Under the pieces are notes generated by a model that did not search any database, was not told the DNA's origin, and saw only the letters and a program-made list of their open reading frames with translations. The translations under genes were made by a program, and so were the position numbers. A DNA stretch of 64,000 bases from NCBI GenBank assembly GCA_012932865.1, contig SAXG01000004.1:1-64000 (forward strand), in the 5' to 3' direction. Of this stretch, positions 30,592-41,446 are shown in pieces (position 1 is the first letter of the stretch; each line of letters starts with the position of its first letter). This DNA is from Amylostereum areolatum. Taxonomy: Eukaryota; Basidiomycota; Agaricomycetes; Russulales; Stereaceae.

Positions 30592-30628
30592 CTGGTGGTG
30601 GTGGTGGTGGTGGTGGTGGTGGTGGTTG
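30592..30628 (+). repeat. (TGG)n microsatellite
   Basis: About eleven consecutive TGG units directly after the palindrome. Confidence 0.9.
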
Positions 30629-31054
30629 AGCTGGTGCGAATGACATGACTTCCTCTTTGGGAGCATGTCTCGGGATTTGCTGAAACGCGCTTCCAAGGAG
30701 GAAGTCGCATCTTCCTCATCACCAACCTCTACCTCGTCCCTGTCTCCCTCTCCTTTCCTCCACCCCCGTCCCTCCTCAACGCGTCCAACAACGCTCCCAA
30801 TCGTCAGCACTGCCGCCGCTGTTGCCCTTTGCCTCGCTGCCCCGCGTCCAACGATGCCTTTTTGGAGAGCTAGCAGACAAGCAGGTGCGATCTTCCTCTC
30901 CTTTCCACTCTGCACTGCCCCTCGCTGCCATCCACCCGCGCCCTCGCCGCCATCCGCCCTCGCCCTCATCCTCGCCCTCACTGTAACTTGCCCTCGCCCT
31001 CGCTGTAACCTACTCTTGCCGCCACCTGCCCGTTGTCATCTCCCGCGGTTGGGC

Positions 31055-31156
31055 GAGGATGCTGTCACTCGTGTGATGGCATCCTCCCCTGCATATGGTA
31101 TGACGATTTTGGAGTCCATTCTCAGGAATGGACTCCAAAAATCGTCATACCATGTG
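31055..31156. repeat. Two adjacent inverted repeats
   Basis: First stem GAGGATGCTGTCAC with a TCGT loop (31055-31086, two mismatches). Second has arms of 31-32 bp, ATGGTATGACGATTTT and GGAGTCCATTC, around a 3-nt loop (31091-31156). Confidence 0.9.
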
Positions 31157-32202
31157 CTCATGTGCTGGCGACACTTCGTCCGTATGCAACGCCCACGCCC
31201 GCCCACACGCAATGCGCACACCCACCCGCAACAAACGACCCGCCCGCAACGCACCCGCCCGCAATGCACCTACCCACCCACACGCACGCCCCGCGCACGC
31301 CTGCCCACACGCCCACAAGCCGCACGCATGCCTTCCCACACGCCCGCAAGCAGGACACCCGCAATGCACACACACGTGTGTGGTTCCAGACGCCTGCAAT
31401 GTATGCCTGCACGCCCGTGCTCGACATGCCCACCCGCCCGCAAGCAATGCACGCTCACACGCCCACCCGCCCGGCCCTCAATGCGCATGCACCCGCCGTC
31501 AACGTGCACCCTCTGCCCCACCCTTGCTGCACACGCCCCCCTTGTCCTCAGCACGCTCACACCTGCACCTGCAACATGCCCGCCCGCCCCTCAACCCGCA
31601 CACGTGCCCCCACCACACGCGCACCCCCCTCGCGCTCGATGTGCACGACCCCCGCGCTGGACGCACCCCTTGGCTTCACGCCCAGTCAGCATTGCTCGCG
31701 CGTCGCCCGAGTACGTGGGCTGGGCGTGTATACGCCATGTGAGGGGTTACACACCTGTGAGGAGGCGGGAGCGGGCGGGAGCAGGGGCACAGAACAAAAC
31801 TCGGCAGTTTCCGGTTTGAGGAGACCGTCGACACGAGTGCGATTAATTAGTTTGCAAAAAAAACCGACCAAGAGTGTAGTGTAGGAGAATAGAAGAATAG
31901 AAATATCTCTGTCTGTTCAAACCTCGGTATTGAGATTGTATGGGATGTAGAGAGAAGAACCTGGAATGGTTGCGAGACCTATTAGGAATGGTAGTATAAA
32001 GAATTGTAGGGAGCCTTCACGGAACATGTATCAGAGGTTGTATGAAGATGTACTACTGAATAGAAAATGGACTGTATCAGATTAACCCTAACCTTAACCG
32101 TCTGAGCGTCACAAATTGTCGCGCCTCTCCCAAAAAATGATGACATAATAAATGTTCCTAATCGGAACCGTAACACCTCCTCCCACTCTCCTTCAGTCCA
32201 CA

Positions 32203-32979
32203 ATGCCCTCCCGCCATATCAGTTGTGATATAAAAGAGCGTATACTCTGGCTGAATGCTCATGGTCATCTCACAGAAGATCTGGCAGATCTCTTTGATGT
32301 CTCTGAATGGAGCATCCGGAGATGGAGAGACAATTTAGAGGAGCATGGTGATGTTATCCCCCCTCTCAATCCCCTCCGTGGGTGGCCTCCCATTCTCTCA
32401 GGGGAGCAAGTTCAAGGTGTCCTTGAAGCACTGGAGGATGATCCTACTCTCTTTCTGGATGAGATCTAGGACTGGCCCCTCGTATCTTATGACATCAGTA
32501 TGTCTCGCACTGCACTACACCGGATCATTCAGGACTGCGCATTCACGTACAAGACTGTTTGGAGGGCCGCTGCAGAGAGAGATGAGGTGGCAAGGGCAGA
32601 GCATGCAGCATTTATCAAGAACAATATCCTAGCTAGCATGGCCATATGTGTTGATGAAATGAGCAAGGACGATCAGACGATATACCACCATCATGGTCCG
32701 GCCCCCAGAGGTCAAACCCCTGAAATTGATGCCAACTTTGTATGAGGGGAACAATACAGCATGGTTGCAGGGATTGATATCACAGGATACATCGCAACTC
32801 GTATTGTCAAAGGGTCCGTTGATGGAGATGAGTTCTTCGACTTCATAGTAGAGGATGTTGTACGTGTGGCTTATATGTTTTTGAATATGTACTAACATCA
32901 CTCAATTGTCTAGCTCCCCAAAATGAATCCATTTCCACAAGACCGGAGTGTCCTCATCCTTGACAATTGTGCCATTCAT
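32203..32979 (+). pseudogene. Tc1/mariner-like transposase, truncated, one intron
   Basis: ATG 32203 starts MPSRHISCDIKERILWLNAH with an N-terminal helix-turn-helix (LADLFDVSEWSIRRWRDNLE), then a second DNA-binding part (SMSRTALHRIIQDCAFTYKT). The DDE core shows the first Asp in ICVDEMSKDDQT and the second in SVLILDNCAIHD. The third acidic residue is gone because the frame runs into L2 at 32980. Stops at 32467 (TAG) and 32743 (TGA) are both consistent with C-to-T changes. A 54-bp intron (32860-32913) has GTACGT, branch site TACTAAC and TAG, and joins VEDV to LPKMNPF. Its enzyme would have moved a TA-flanked element. Confidence 0.88.
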
Positions 32980-34080
32980 GACCCCATGGTGTACCAAGCC
33001 ATGTGGTCCACATGGAGCGGACATGCGGAAGTTCTGTCAGTCACATGCGAGCGGACGTCGGCCGACGGGGTCCTGCTGGGACACGGCCCCATGGCACCCC
33101 ATGGGCTGATATGTAACCAGCATAGGGGCATTGGCAGGCAGTGTGGGCTCTCTTTGGCTGGGTCACAGGTGCTTGGTGACCATATTCCGGGAGTTGGTAG
33201 GCACACCGGCGGTGGAACCGGTGATGAGCACCTGCCCTCGGAGAATGGTGCAGCTAGAATCCCGCCAGGCAGCGCGCAAAAATTATGATTTTCACCGCCC
33301 CTGGCCACTATATTTTGGCAAAATAGATCTCCGGGTCCAGGATCCAGCTGGGCAGTACACAAAAACTATGATTTGTACCCTCCGGCCACTTTGGTTCGCT
33401 GAAACAGAGTGGTCAGGATTTGTGAATTGTTACAATTGATTCCAATGCAAATATAGGTCCGGTGGTGACATAGGGGCTCGCTGAGGTGTACTGGACACCG
33501 CCAAGACTTAGCCCAGGACACAGGGACTGCTCGGCAAACATGTAGAACCCGCTCCGGCAAACTACCTGGTAGGACACCGTGACCGGATTTGTGGATTGTT
33601 TAAGTAGATTCCAGTGCAGAGGCAGGTCCGGCAGGAATGTAGGGGTTTGCCGAGTTGTCCTGGACACCGCTGAGACATGGCCCAGGACACAGGGACCTGT
33701 TGGTGAACATGCAGAGCCTGTTTCGGCGAGATAGCTAGTAAGACACCGCTGACAGGGTTTGTGAATTATTTGGGGTGATTCCAATGCAAAGGCAGCTCTG
33801 GCGGTGACACAGGGTCTCTCCGAGGTGTCCTGAACACCGCCGAGACTCAGCCCAAGATACATAGACCACTCTGTGAATACGTAGAGCTCTCCCCAGTGCA
33901 ATATCTGGTACAACACCACCAACAGGATTTGTGAATTGTTTAGCATCATTCTGATCTAAAGGCAAGTCTGGTGGTAACACAGGGACATTATAAGGACCCC
34001 TAGATACCTCCGAAATATAGTGTAATGTAGAAGGACTACTTAGTAGATATGAAGGGCCTATGTCGGGGACAACTCTTATA
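32980..34080 (+). repeat. L2 left arm with tandem satellite
   Basis: After the terminal 420 bp come three to four repeat units with the core TTCCAATGCAAAGGCAGGTC, each also carrying GAGGTGTCCTGGACACCGC and CCGGCAAACTACCTGGTAG-like segments. The core is shared with the L1 satellite (TTTCTAATGCAAAGGCAGG), though the rest of the unit differs. 34081-34259 is plain AT-rich DNA. Confidence 0.7.
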
Positions 34081-34259
34081 GAGCACTCCTTTATGTGTTA
34101 CATATTCACAAGGTCTTATCTACACACTAAACAACATCTCAAAAGGAGAAACTGACTTTCTGACCTTCTTGTCAAGTCACCAGCATCGCTTTGGATATGG
34201 TTCTTATATCGTTGGTTACACAATTTAGACAGCTGTTTACTTTGTTGGTTTGATGTAGT

Positions 34260-35215
34260 CAGCTATGCTTACATTGGTACTTGGTGGGGAGTGAGCCATT
34301 GTGAGCATGGCAGTACGGTTCCCCACAATTTTAGATCCCAAGGTTAATTTTTTGAACGCTGGTGTTCAAGTCTTTTGTAGGCAGAGTTCAAATTTTTTGA
34401 ACTCAGGTGTTCACATTTTTGTAGACAGAGTTCAATGCTCATGCCATTTGTGTTGAGTGTGGGAGCATACCAGCACTCTCACCATTTTGTGCTGGGATGC
34501 AGGTGCGCGCAAGTGCTTAACTATTCTGTGTTGGGGGTGGGAGCGCGCAAGTGCTCACACCATTTTGTGCCAGGATGCGGGAGCGCGCAAGTGCTCATAC
34601 TGTTTTGTGTTAGGGGTGGGAGTGCGCAAGCACTCACACTATTTTGTATTGGGGTGTGAGCGCGCAAGCACTCATACCATCTTGTGCCGGGATGTGGGAG
34701 TGCGCAAGTGCTCACACCATTTTGTGTTGGGGGTGGGAGCACGCAAGTGCTCACACCAATTTGTACCGGGATGCAGGAGCATGCAAGTGCTCACGCCATT
34801 TTGTGTTGGGGGTGGGAGCGCACAAGCACTCACACCATTTTGTGCCGGGATGCAGGAGCGCGCAAGCGCTCACACTATTTTGTGTTGGGGGTGGGAGCGT
34901 GCAAGCGCTCACACCATTTTGCGCTGGGATGCAGGAGTGCGCAAGTGCTCATGCTATTTTGTGTTGGGGGTGGGAGTGCGCAAGTGCTCACACCATTTTG
35001 CGCCGGAATGCGGGAGCACTCACATGGACTTGCAAGGTAAGGGTGGTATAGATACATTACATATTGCTCTCCCTCTAAGTAGTTGTAGTCTATTGGTGTA
35101 ATGCAATTTGTGTGATGGTGTACCAGTCACTGGTTTAATCTGTCTATGTGCGACTTTCATTTTATGCAATCATGTGACATGTTTTCTAGTGGTCATCACA
35201 TGATCTCAATGTACA
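34260..35215 (+). repeat. Composite repeat E, copy 2, with 39-bp minisatellite
   Basis: Same ends as 27240-30530 but without nested elements. 34435-35030 is about fifteen units of GGGAGCGCGCAAGTGCTCAC plus CATTTTGTGTTGGGG. Unit length is near a multiple of three, so several frames stay open across the array; they are not genes. Confidence 0.7.
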
Positions 35216-36481
35216 TTTGTTCAAATCTCAACCTACAAATGGTTTTGAAGCCAACATACAGCTTCTCTTTTCTTACTCCACAAGCACCGCACGGGGGTGG
35301 CCTTCATCTTGCTTAGCGGGCATCATCCCGTGCTATTTCATTTACAGCCATGCCATTGCATCTGCATCAATATGAAGGAAGTGTGAATTCCTTGAAGCTA
35401 TATTCCTTGCAATAAGTACATATATATATATATACAAAGGATGGTCTATACCGTTCTTTACGGCTCTGTGCATGCGTATGTACAGTATTGATACATCAAT
35501 GAAGTGTGCGCATGAGCAGGACTCAGGGAGAGGGAATGAGGCGGGCAGTGTGAGATGCCGCATGATGATGAAGTAATACAAAAGAGGGCGAAGCACGTGT
35601 CTCTTATAATTTTGCTGCGACAAATTACGGGCTGGAGAAACCTAGCTCATTCCTCATAAGGTAATCCATGGAATTCATGTGTCTCATTTCCTCTTACTTT
35701 ATCTCATGCTTATTTTATTTCATTTCTATCTCATTTACATTTAATTCACCCGCAAGCATGCAAAAGCACAGGGAGGTAGGGTGGGGATGCGGGAGGGGAC
35801 GCACACGCAACAAGGGCGGGGCCGCGGGCACGTAGGGTGAGGGTGAGAGCCAGGCATTGAGGGCATGCGGGCACGGGCGTCGAGTGCGGAGCAGCGCGGG
35901 CATTGAGCGCACGGGCGTGGGTGTCGAGGGTGAGTGTCGAGGGTGGGTGTCGAGGGTTGGCGGGCACAGGCATTGGAGGCGTGGGCACGGGCACGGGTGT
36001 GGAGTGCGCGGGCGCATGGGAGTGGGTGTGGAGGGCGTGCAGGGGATGCACAGGGGAGGGGGCGCCTCAAGGGTGGGGTGCGTGGGTGTTGAGGGTGAGT
36101 GCGAGTGCTGAGGACATGGGTGTGGGTGCTGAGAGTGGGGCATGCCTGTTGCGATGGGGACGCACGTGTTGCGGGCGCTGGCGCATGGGTGTTGAGCACA
36201 CGGGTGCGTGGGCGAGTGCATTGAAGGCGGGCAGGTGTGCAGGCACGTGCGTGTGGAGGGCGCGTGCATGTGGAGGGTGTGTGCGTGTGGAGGGTGCGTG
36301 CATGGAGGGCGCGGGTGCGAGGGCATAGGCGTGGAGGGTGCCCGGGCGCAGTTGTTGAGCACGCGTGGACGGGTGTGGGCGTGGGCGCGTGTACGGGTGT
36401 GTGCACGGGTGTGTGCACGGGTGTGTGCACGGGCGCATGCATGGGCGTAGGCAACGGGTGCAGGCGGCTTGAGAGCGTGGG
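35216..36481. other. L2 core: AT-rich stretch then G-rich tract, no gene
   Basis: 35216-35760 is AT-rich with a TATATATATATA run at about 35421 and an arm pair GCACGGG/CCCGTGC near 35287-35333. CATAAGGTAATCC near 35660 resembles the inner left end of the hAT-like elements, but I cannot find matching ends. 35780-36470 is a G-rich tract with GTGTGCACGG repeats at its end. Confidence 0.4.
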
Positions 36482-36985
36482 TGTCACGCACGGTCTACCC
36501 ACGAAGCAGGTTCAGGGCGTCGCGACAAGAGGGAAGACGAGGGAAGGCGAGGCGAGGAAGGAGGGGGTACGAGGTATAACAAACGTATGTATCAAGCCTT
36601 ACTGCACGAGGTAGGATGCCCCAGGTAGCCGGAGAATGGAGAAAGGTCGAGATGACCCTTTCCGTATAGATTAGGGAGCCCTTATATACATGACAGAAGA
36701 GCCCCAAACAAGGACAAATGAAGCCAGAGGAGAGTGGGTCACCACGACTGCGCACGGACTGCGCACGGAGTACAAAGTGGGTCTCAACCACGAGGCAATG
36801 TAAGTATGACTCCAAGGTCTAGACCATGACCGAGGAAGCCGAGAAGACCGGTATGCCCAAAGGGCCGGACGCGAGGCAAAGGCGGCGAAGAATAACAACT
36901 ATACTAAGTGTCCGATGCGAGGTCCGGTGGTAGAACTATACTAAAAGTAAGGTCCGATGTATATATTTAGGAGGTGTTCATGACA
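36482..36985 (-). repeat. Solo LTR-B, second copy
   Basis: 504 bp, TGTCACGCAC to TTCATGACA, flanked by GTGGG (36477-36481) and GCGGG (36986-36990), a one-mismatch duplication. Aligns along its length with 18084-18570. Confidence 0.8.
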
Positions 36986-37489
36986 GCGGGCATTGAGGGT
37001 GCACAGGGATAAGCAACAAGGGAGGGTGGCCACATGCAGCTTGAGGGCACACAGGTGCGGACGCTAAGGGCGCAGACACTGAGGGCACGGACACTGAGGG
37101 CGCGGGTGGGTGGGCGCATTGAGCACGGGCACGGGCACGGGTGTCGGGTGCATGCAGCTTGAGGGAGCGGGCAGGGGCGGTTTGAGGGTGCGAGCACCGG
37201 CATCGAGGGTGTCGGTGTCGGCACTGACGGTGCGGGTGAGGGCGTCGAAGGTGCAGGCGCGTCGGCGAGGGCTGTTGAAGGCGCAAGGGCGGGCGCAGGT
37301 GTTGGTGTGGGCGCGGAGGGTGCAGATGTGGGCAAGCGCGTCGATGGAGACGGGTGCACCTAGGAGTTGAGGGCATGGACGCGCAGGTGCCGATGGCCAG
37401 GACATGTGGGTGTTGCAGGCATGCGGGCGCGTTGACAAACAGATGACGAGGAAACAAGGGAAAGGCAGAGGAAGACAAGTGGACGACCG
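36986..37489. other. G-rich tract, continuation after the solo LTR
   Basis: Continues the G-rich tract broken at 36481. Imperfect GGGCGCGGG/GGTGCGGGCG units; no gene. Confidence 0.5.
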
Positions 37490-37554
37490 TTGACGTGTCA
37501 CGTCTCGGCACGGCAGTTGCCGAGGTGCCAGGTTGCGAGCGCACGTGGCTTGGT

Positions 37555-37616
37555 GAGATCATGACGTATTTTCTGCTTGCATTTCAAAATGCGAGCGGAA
37601 AATATGTCATGATCTC
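37555..37616. repeat. 62-bp palindrome
   Basis: Arms starting GAGATCATGAC, about 30 bp each with few mismatches, little or no loop. Confidence 0.88.
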
Positions 37617-37930
37617 GGCAGCCTTCCCTTCCTCTCTCTCACCCTTTCCCCCTTCTTCTCCCTCACCCTTTCCCCCTCCTTCCCCCGTCTTACCCGCTTG
37701 CCCGCCTGCACACTCACCCACTCGAAGGCTGGAGGTGCATGCCCACGCCCGAACTCGTGCTCAGCCGCTCCCACGCGCCGGACGACCTTCTGCATGCAGG
37801 CTGGTGAGTCCGCCCTCTCCCTTGCCCTTGCCCTTGCCCTTGCCTTCACCGTCGCCCTCGCCCACCGCCCTCGCCCACTGCCCTCGTTCACCACCCACCC
37901 TCCACTCCCCGCCATTAAGCACGCTCGGGC

Positions 37931-38044
37931 GAGTATGCCATCAATTGCTGCACGTGATTTGATGGCATTCTTGCCTCCATGTGCTATGACATTTTCCAGA
38001 GCCCGTTTAATGAAAATGGGCTCTGAAAAATGTCATAGCATGTG
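37931..38044. repeat. Two adjacent inverted repeats
   Basis: Stem GAGTATGCCATCAA around a 13-nt loop (37931-37973), then CATGTGCTATGACATTTT plus CAGAGCCC arms around a 13-nt loop (37978-38044). Same positions in the module as the pair at 31055-31156 but different sequence. Confidence 0.88.
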
Positions 38045-39779
38045 CATGTATGCGTCCACTGCCCCCGCATGCACACCCGCAGCCCGCACACCCGCAGCAC
38101 GAGCCCGCACACCCACCTGTATCACGCCAACACACCCGCACACCCGCACCCTACACCCCACACCCACACCTGCAACGCACGCGTTGCGCGCATCAGCTAG
38201 CCCACAACCCGCACGCACCACGCACACACACCCGCACGCCCGCGCGTCCGCAACACACCCGCCCGCAATGTGCACACCCGTCCACAACGCACCCGTCTAC
38301 AACGCACCCGCGTGCAACGCACCCACCTGGGCTCCACAAATCCGCGCGCAACGCCCATGCGCGCACGCCCCCATGGCTGACCGCCAGCGCTCAACGCACC
38401 CGCCTGCAATGGGCACGCATGCCCGCAACCCACCCGCACACAACGCACGCACCCCTCGCGCTCAATGTGCATGCCCACGCCACCACCCACGATGCATGGG
38501 CACCCGTACGCCCCTTGCCCCACATGTCCCGCACATCCCTCGCCCCCTCGCGCCTGCAACATGCAAGCTCGGCCGCCCTCAACGCCCACGCCAGCAACGC
38601 ACTCACACCCTTGCCATTCACGGTCCCCTACCCTTGGGCCACAGGAACGTGCGCACGCTCCACGCTGTCCTCAACACCCACGCCCACACCCAAACCGCAC
38701 CCATGCCAAGCTTGCCCCCGCAACACGCAAGCCCACCCGCGCTCGGCCGCTCAAAGTATGCTCTTGCGCGTGTCCACACGATGGACGTTGTTGCCTTGTG
38801 TGATGCACGGGTGCACCGCGTTCATCATGTACTGCGCAGGAGAGAGGGGCGGGGATTAAGGGGTGGAGACAGGCGCATTGGATGTGGGGTGGAAGGGCAC
38901 GAGGTGGAAGGGCGAGGGGTTGTGGTGGGGACGGAGCAAAGAGGGCAGGATAAAGGTCGGGTGCGTTGCGCGCGTGTTTGCGGGCAGGCAGGGGGAGGAG
39001 AGCGTAGCTGGGTACAAGGGGGTGCGTGTGTGCTCACCTAGGGGTCCTGCACATATGATGTGAGCAGGAGGAAGAGGAAAACAAAATAAAACCACGCACT
39101 GTCCAAAAATTGGCAGATGCTGAGAAGGCGTTTGAGGAGAGCACCGATATGAGCGAGGTTTGTGTGTAAGGCAAAAAAAAATCAACAAAGGGTGTAGGTT
39201 AGAAGAATGAAACAATGAAAATACTCCTACCTACTCAGATTCTTTCATAGAGGTCATACAGGATGATGAGGGAGGAAACCACATAGGATGGGATGGTTGC
39301 GAGACCTACCTTGTCGACAGTTGTACAAATTTTTGTAGAAAGGTTTGCTGATAAGTGAAATGAACATTGTACAGAAGTGTACAAATGATTAGAAAACAGA
39401 TTGTGCCATTCTAACCCTAACCTTAACCATCTGAGCATCACAAATTGTCGTGCCTCTCCCAAAATTGATGACATAATAAACATCCCTAGAGGAACCGTAA
39501 TGAGTATTGCATGGTCACAGTGCCCTATCAGAAGCTTTACCAGTGAGGATGCTACAAAAAAACCAAATCTCAGTTGTGGATAGGAGCTTGTGGCATCGTT
39601 ATATAAGACAACTGTACATGTTGTGTTAGTGGAATCAACTTGAACAATTTGCCATTCCATCAGGGATATCTACTAGCAATGACTCTAGGTGTCCTTTCAG
39701 AAATCGTGTATCCTATTCTAGATATTTGAGGCAAGAAGCTCATGCAATGTATGTGACACTACCAAATGTGCATACATGT

Positions 39780-41446
39780 AGGAATAAATACAAACAACTT
39801 ACCAGTTTATACGGAGTGCTCTACAAGGGTTGTCCCCGACATAGGCTCTACATATCTACAAAGTAGTCCTTCCACATTACACTATATCTTGGTGGTATCT
39901 GGGAGTCCTTATAATATCTCTGTGCTACCACAGGACTTGACTTTGGATTGGAATGATGCTAAACAATTCACAAATCCTGTCGGCGGTGTCCTACCAGGTA
40001 TCTATCCGGAAGGAATTCTACGTGTCTGCTGAGTGATCCCTGTGTAATAGGCTAGGTCTCAGCGGTGTCCTAGACACCTCAGTGAGATCCTGTGTCACCG
40101 CCGGACCTGCCTTTACATTGGAATCCACTTAAACAATTCACAAATCCTGTTGGTGGTGTCCTATCAGATGTCTCTCCGGAACAGCCTCTACATGTCCGCT
40201 GAGCAGCTCCTGTGTCCCGGGATAAATCTCGGTGGTGTCCAGGACACCTCGGCGAGCCCCTACATTCCCGCCGGACCTGCCTTTGCACTGGAATATACTT
40301 AAACAATTCACAAATCCTGTCAAGGTGTCCTGCCAGGTAGTTCGCCGGAGCGGGTTCCAGAGCATGACACGAGTTGCTATACCTGCAGGTACCTGTTTGG
40401 GTACCCTTTAGGCACACCTGCAGGTATCCAACCCACGGATACAGGTGCCTGTGTGCCTGATACCTGTAAGGATTGAGGTATTGATTCTGAGACAACAGGT
40501 AACCTGCAAAGGTACCTGTGAGAAACCTGTGGGCCTAAAATTGATGCCTGAGCCATCATTTTTGCTCTTTTAACGAGCTTCTACCCTCTTAAACTCTACA
40601 GAATGCATCTTCCACCACCCCTATGGTCTAGTATACCCTTGATAACCTATCCAACTACCATATTTGTTCCCTATATGACCATTTAAAGTGACCAAGGTGG
40701 ACATGAGCTGTGATACCTGTGGGTACCTGTTTAGGTACCCTCCAGGCACACCCATGGGTACAGATACCTGTGTGCCTGATACCTGTAAGGATTGAGGTAT
40801 TGATTTTGAGACCACAGGTACCTGTCAAAAAAACCCGCGGATATCTGCAGATCAACTCATGTCATGCTCTGGCGGGTTCTACATGTTTGCCGAGCAGTCC
40901 CTGTGTCCTGGGCTAAGTCTTGGCGGTGTCCAGTACACCTCAGCGAGCCCCTATGTCACCACCGGACCTATATTTGCATTGGAATCAATTGTAACAATTC
41001 ACAAATCCTGACCACTCTGTTTCAGCGAACCAAAGTGGCCGGAGGGTACAAATCATAGTTTTTGTGTACTGCCCAGCTGGATCCTGGACCCGGAGATCTA
41101 TTTTGCCAAAATATAGTGGCCAGGGGCGGTGGAAAATCATAATTTTTGCGCGCTGCCTGGCGGGATTCGAGCTGCACCATTCTCCGAGGGCAGGTGCTCA
41201 TCACCGGTTCCACCGCCGGTGTGCCTACCCAACTCCCGGAATATGGTCACCAAGCACCTGTTACCCAGCCAAAGAGAGCCCACACTGCCCGCCAATGCCC
41301 CTATGCTGGTTACATATCAGCCCATGGGGTGCCATGGGGCTCTGTCCCAGCAGGACCCCGTCGGCCGACGTCCGCTCGCATGTGACTGACAGCACTTCCG
41401 CGTGTCCGCTCCATGTGGACCACATGGCTTGGCACACCATGGGGTC
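39780..41446 (-). repeat. L2 right arm with tandem satellite, interrupted by X4
   Basis: Inverted copy of 32980-34080. Units with ACCTGCCTTTACATTGGAATCCA-type cores repeat at about 39950, 40110, 40280 and 40970. The last part (41010-41446) matches the terminal segment of the left arm almost base for base. Confidence 0.75.
40358..40871. mobile_element. hAT-like miniature element X4 with perfect 8-bp TSD
   Basis: 514 bp, ends CAGAGCATGACACGAGTTG and complement of CAGAGCATGACATGAGTTG, flanked by GCGGGTTC on both sides (40350-40357, 40872-40879). Both ends carry GGTACCTGT and TGCCTGATACCTGTAAGGAT blocks in inverted copies. It inserted into a satellite unit of L2, so it is younger than the array. 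No coding capacity. Confidence 0.92.

Larger units (their letters stand above)
30531..32150 (+). repeat. Hairpin/C-rich module H, copy 1
   Basis: Order: near-perfect palindrome, TGG microsatellite, C-rich tract, two inverted repeats, C-rich tract with CCCGCACGC-like units, then an AT-rich tail with AACCCTAACCTTAACC and CACAAATTGTCG. Copy 2 (37490-39510) has the same order with different hairpin sequences. The proline- and histidine-rich frames in the C-rich tracts are not genes. Confidence 0.6.
37490..39510 (+). repeat. Hairpin/C-rich module H, copy 2
   Basis: Co-linear with copy 1: a 62-bp palindrome (37555-37616), C-rich tract, two inverted repeats (37931-37973 and 37978-38044), a long C-rich tract to about 38720, a G-rich part, then an AT-rich tail (39170-39510) with TAACCCTAACCTTAACC and CACAAATTGTCG that closely matches 31850-32180. 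The long frames across 37700-39040 are low-complexity. 39511-39779 holds nothing recognised. Confidence 0.6.
32980..41446. mobile_element. L2: foldback-like palindromic element, diverged relative of L1
   Basis: The left end GACCCCATGGTGTACC (32980) is mirrored at 41446. About 1.1 kb at each end is an inverted copy: 32980-33399 unique terminal segment, 33400-34080 tandem ~170-180-bp repeats, and the reverse at 39780-41446 (interrupted by X4). The end sequence and the GCGGACGTCGGCCGAC block also occur at both ends of L1. The core holds repeat E copy 2, a G-rich region with a solo LTR, and module H copy 2. No transposase found. The left flank is Tc1-like coding sequence and the right flank KDZ coding sequence, so no simple empty site can be rebuilt. 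Confidence 0.55.

Noticed and set aside
31033..31884. Long proline/histidine-rich open frames in all plus frames
   Set aside because: They come from C-rich imperfect repeats (CCCGCACGC-like) that lack stops in every frame; no motif, no start context, no conservation between the two module copies.
34435..35101. Open frames of 118-214 codons with repeating CSHHFVLGVGARK-like units
   Set aside because: They are the translation of a ~39-bp minisatellite in several frames at once, so they reflect unit length and not selection on a protein.
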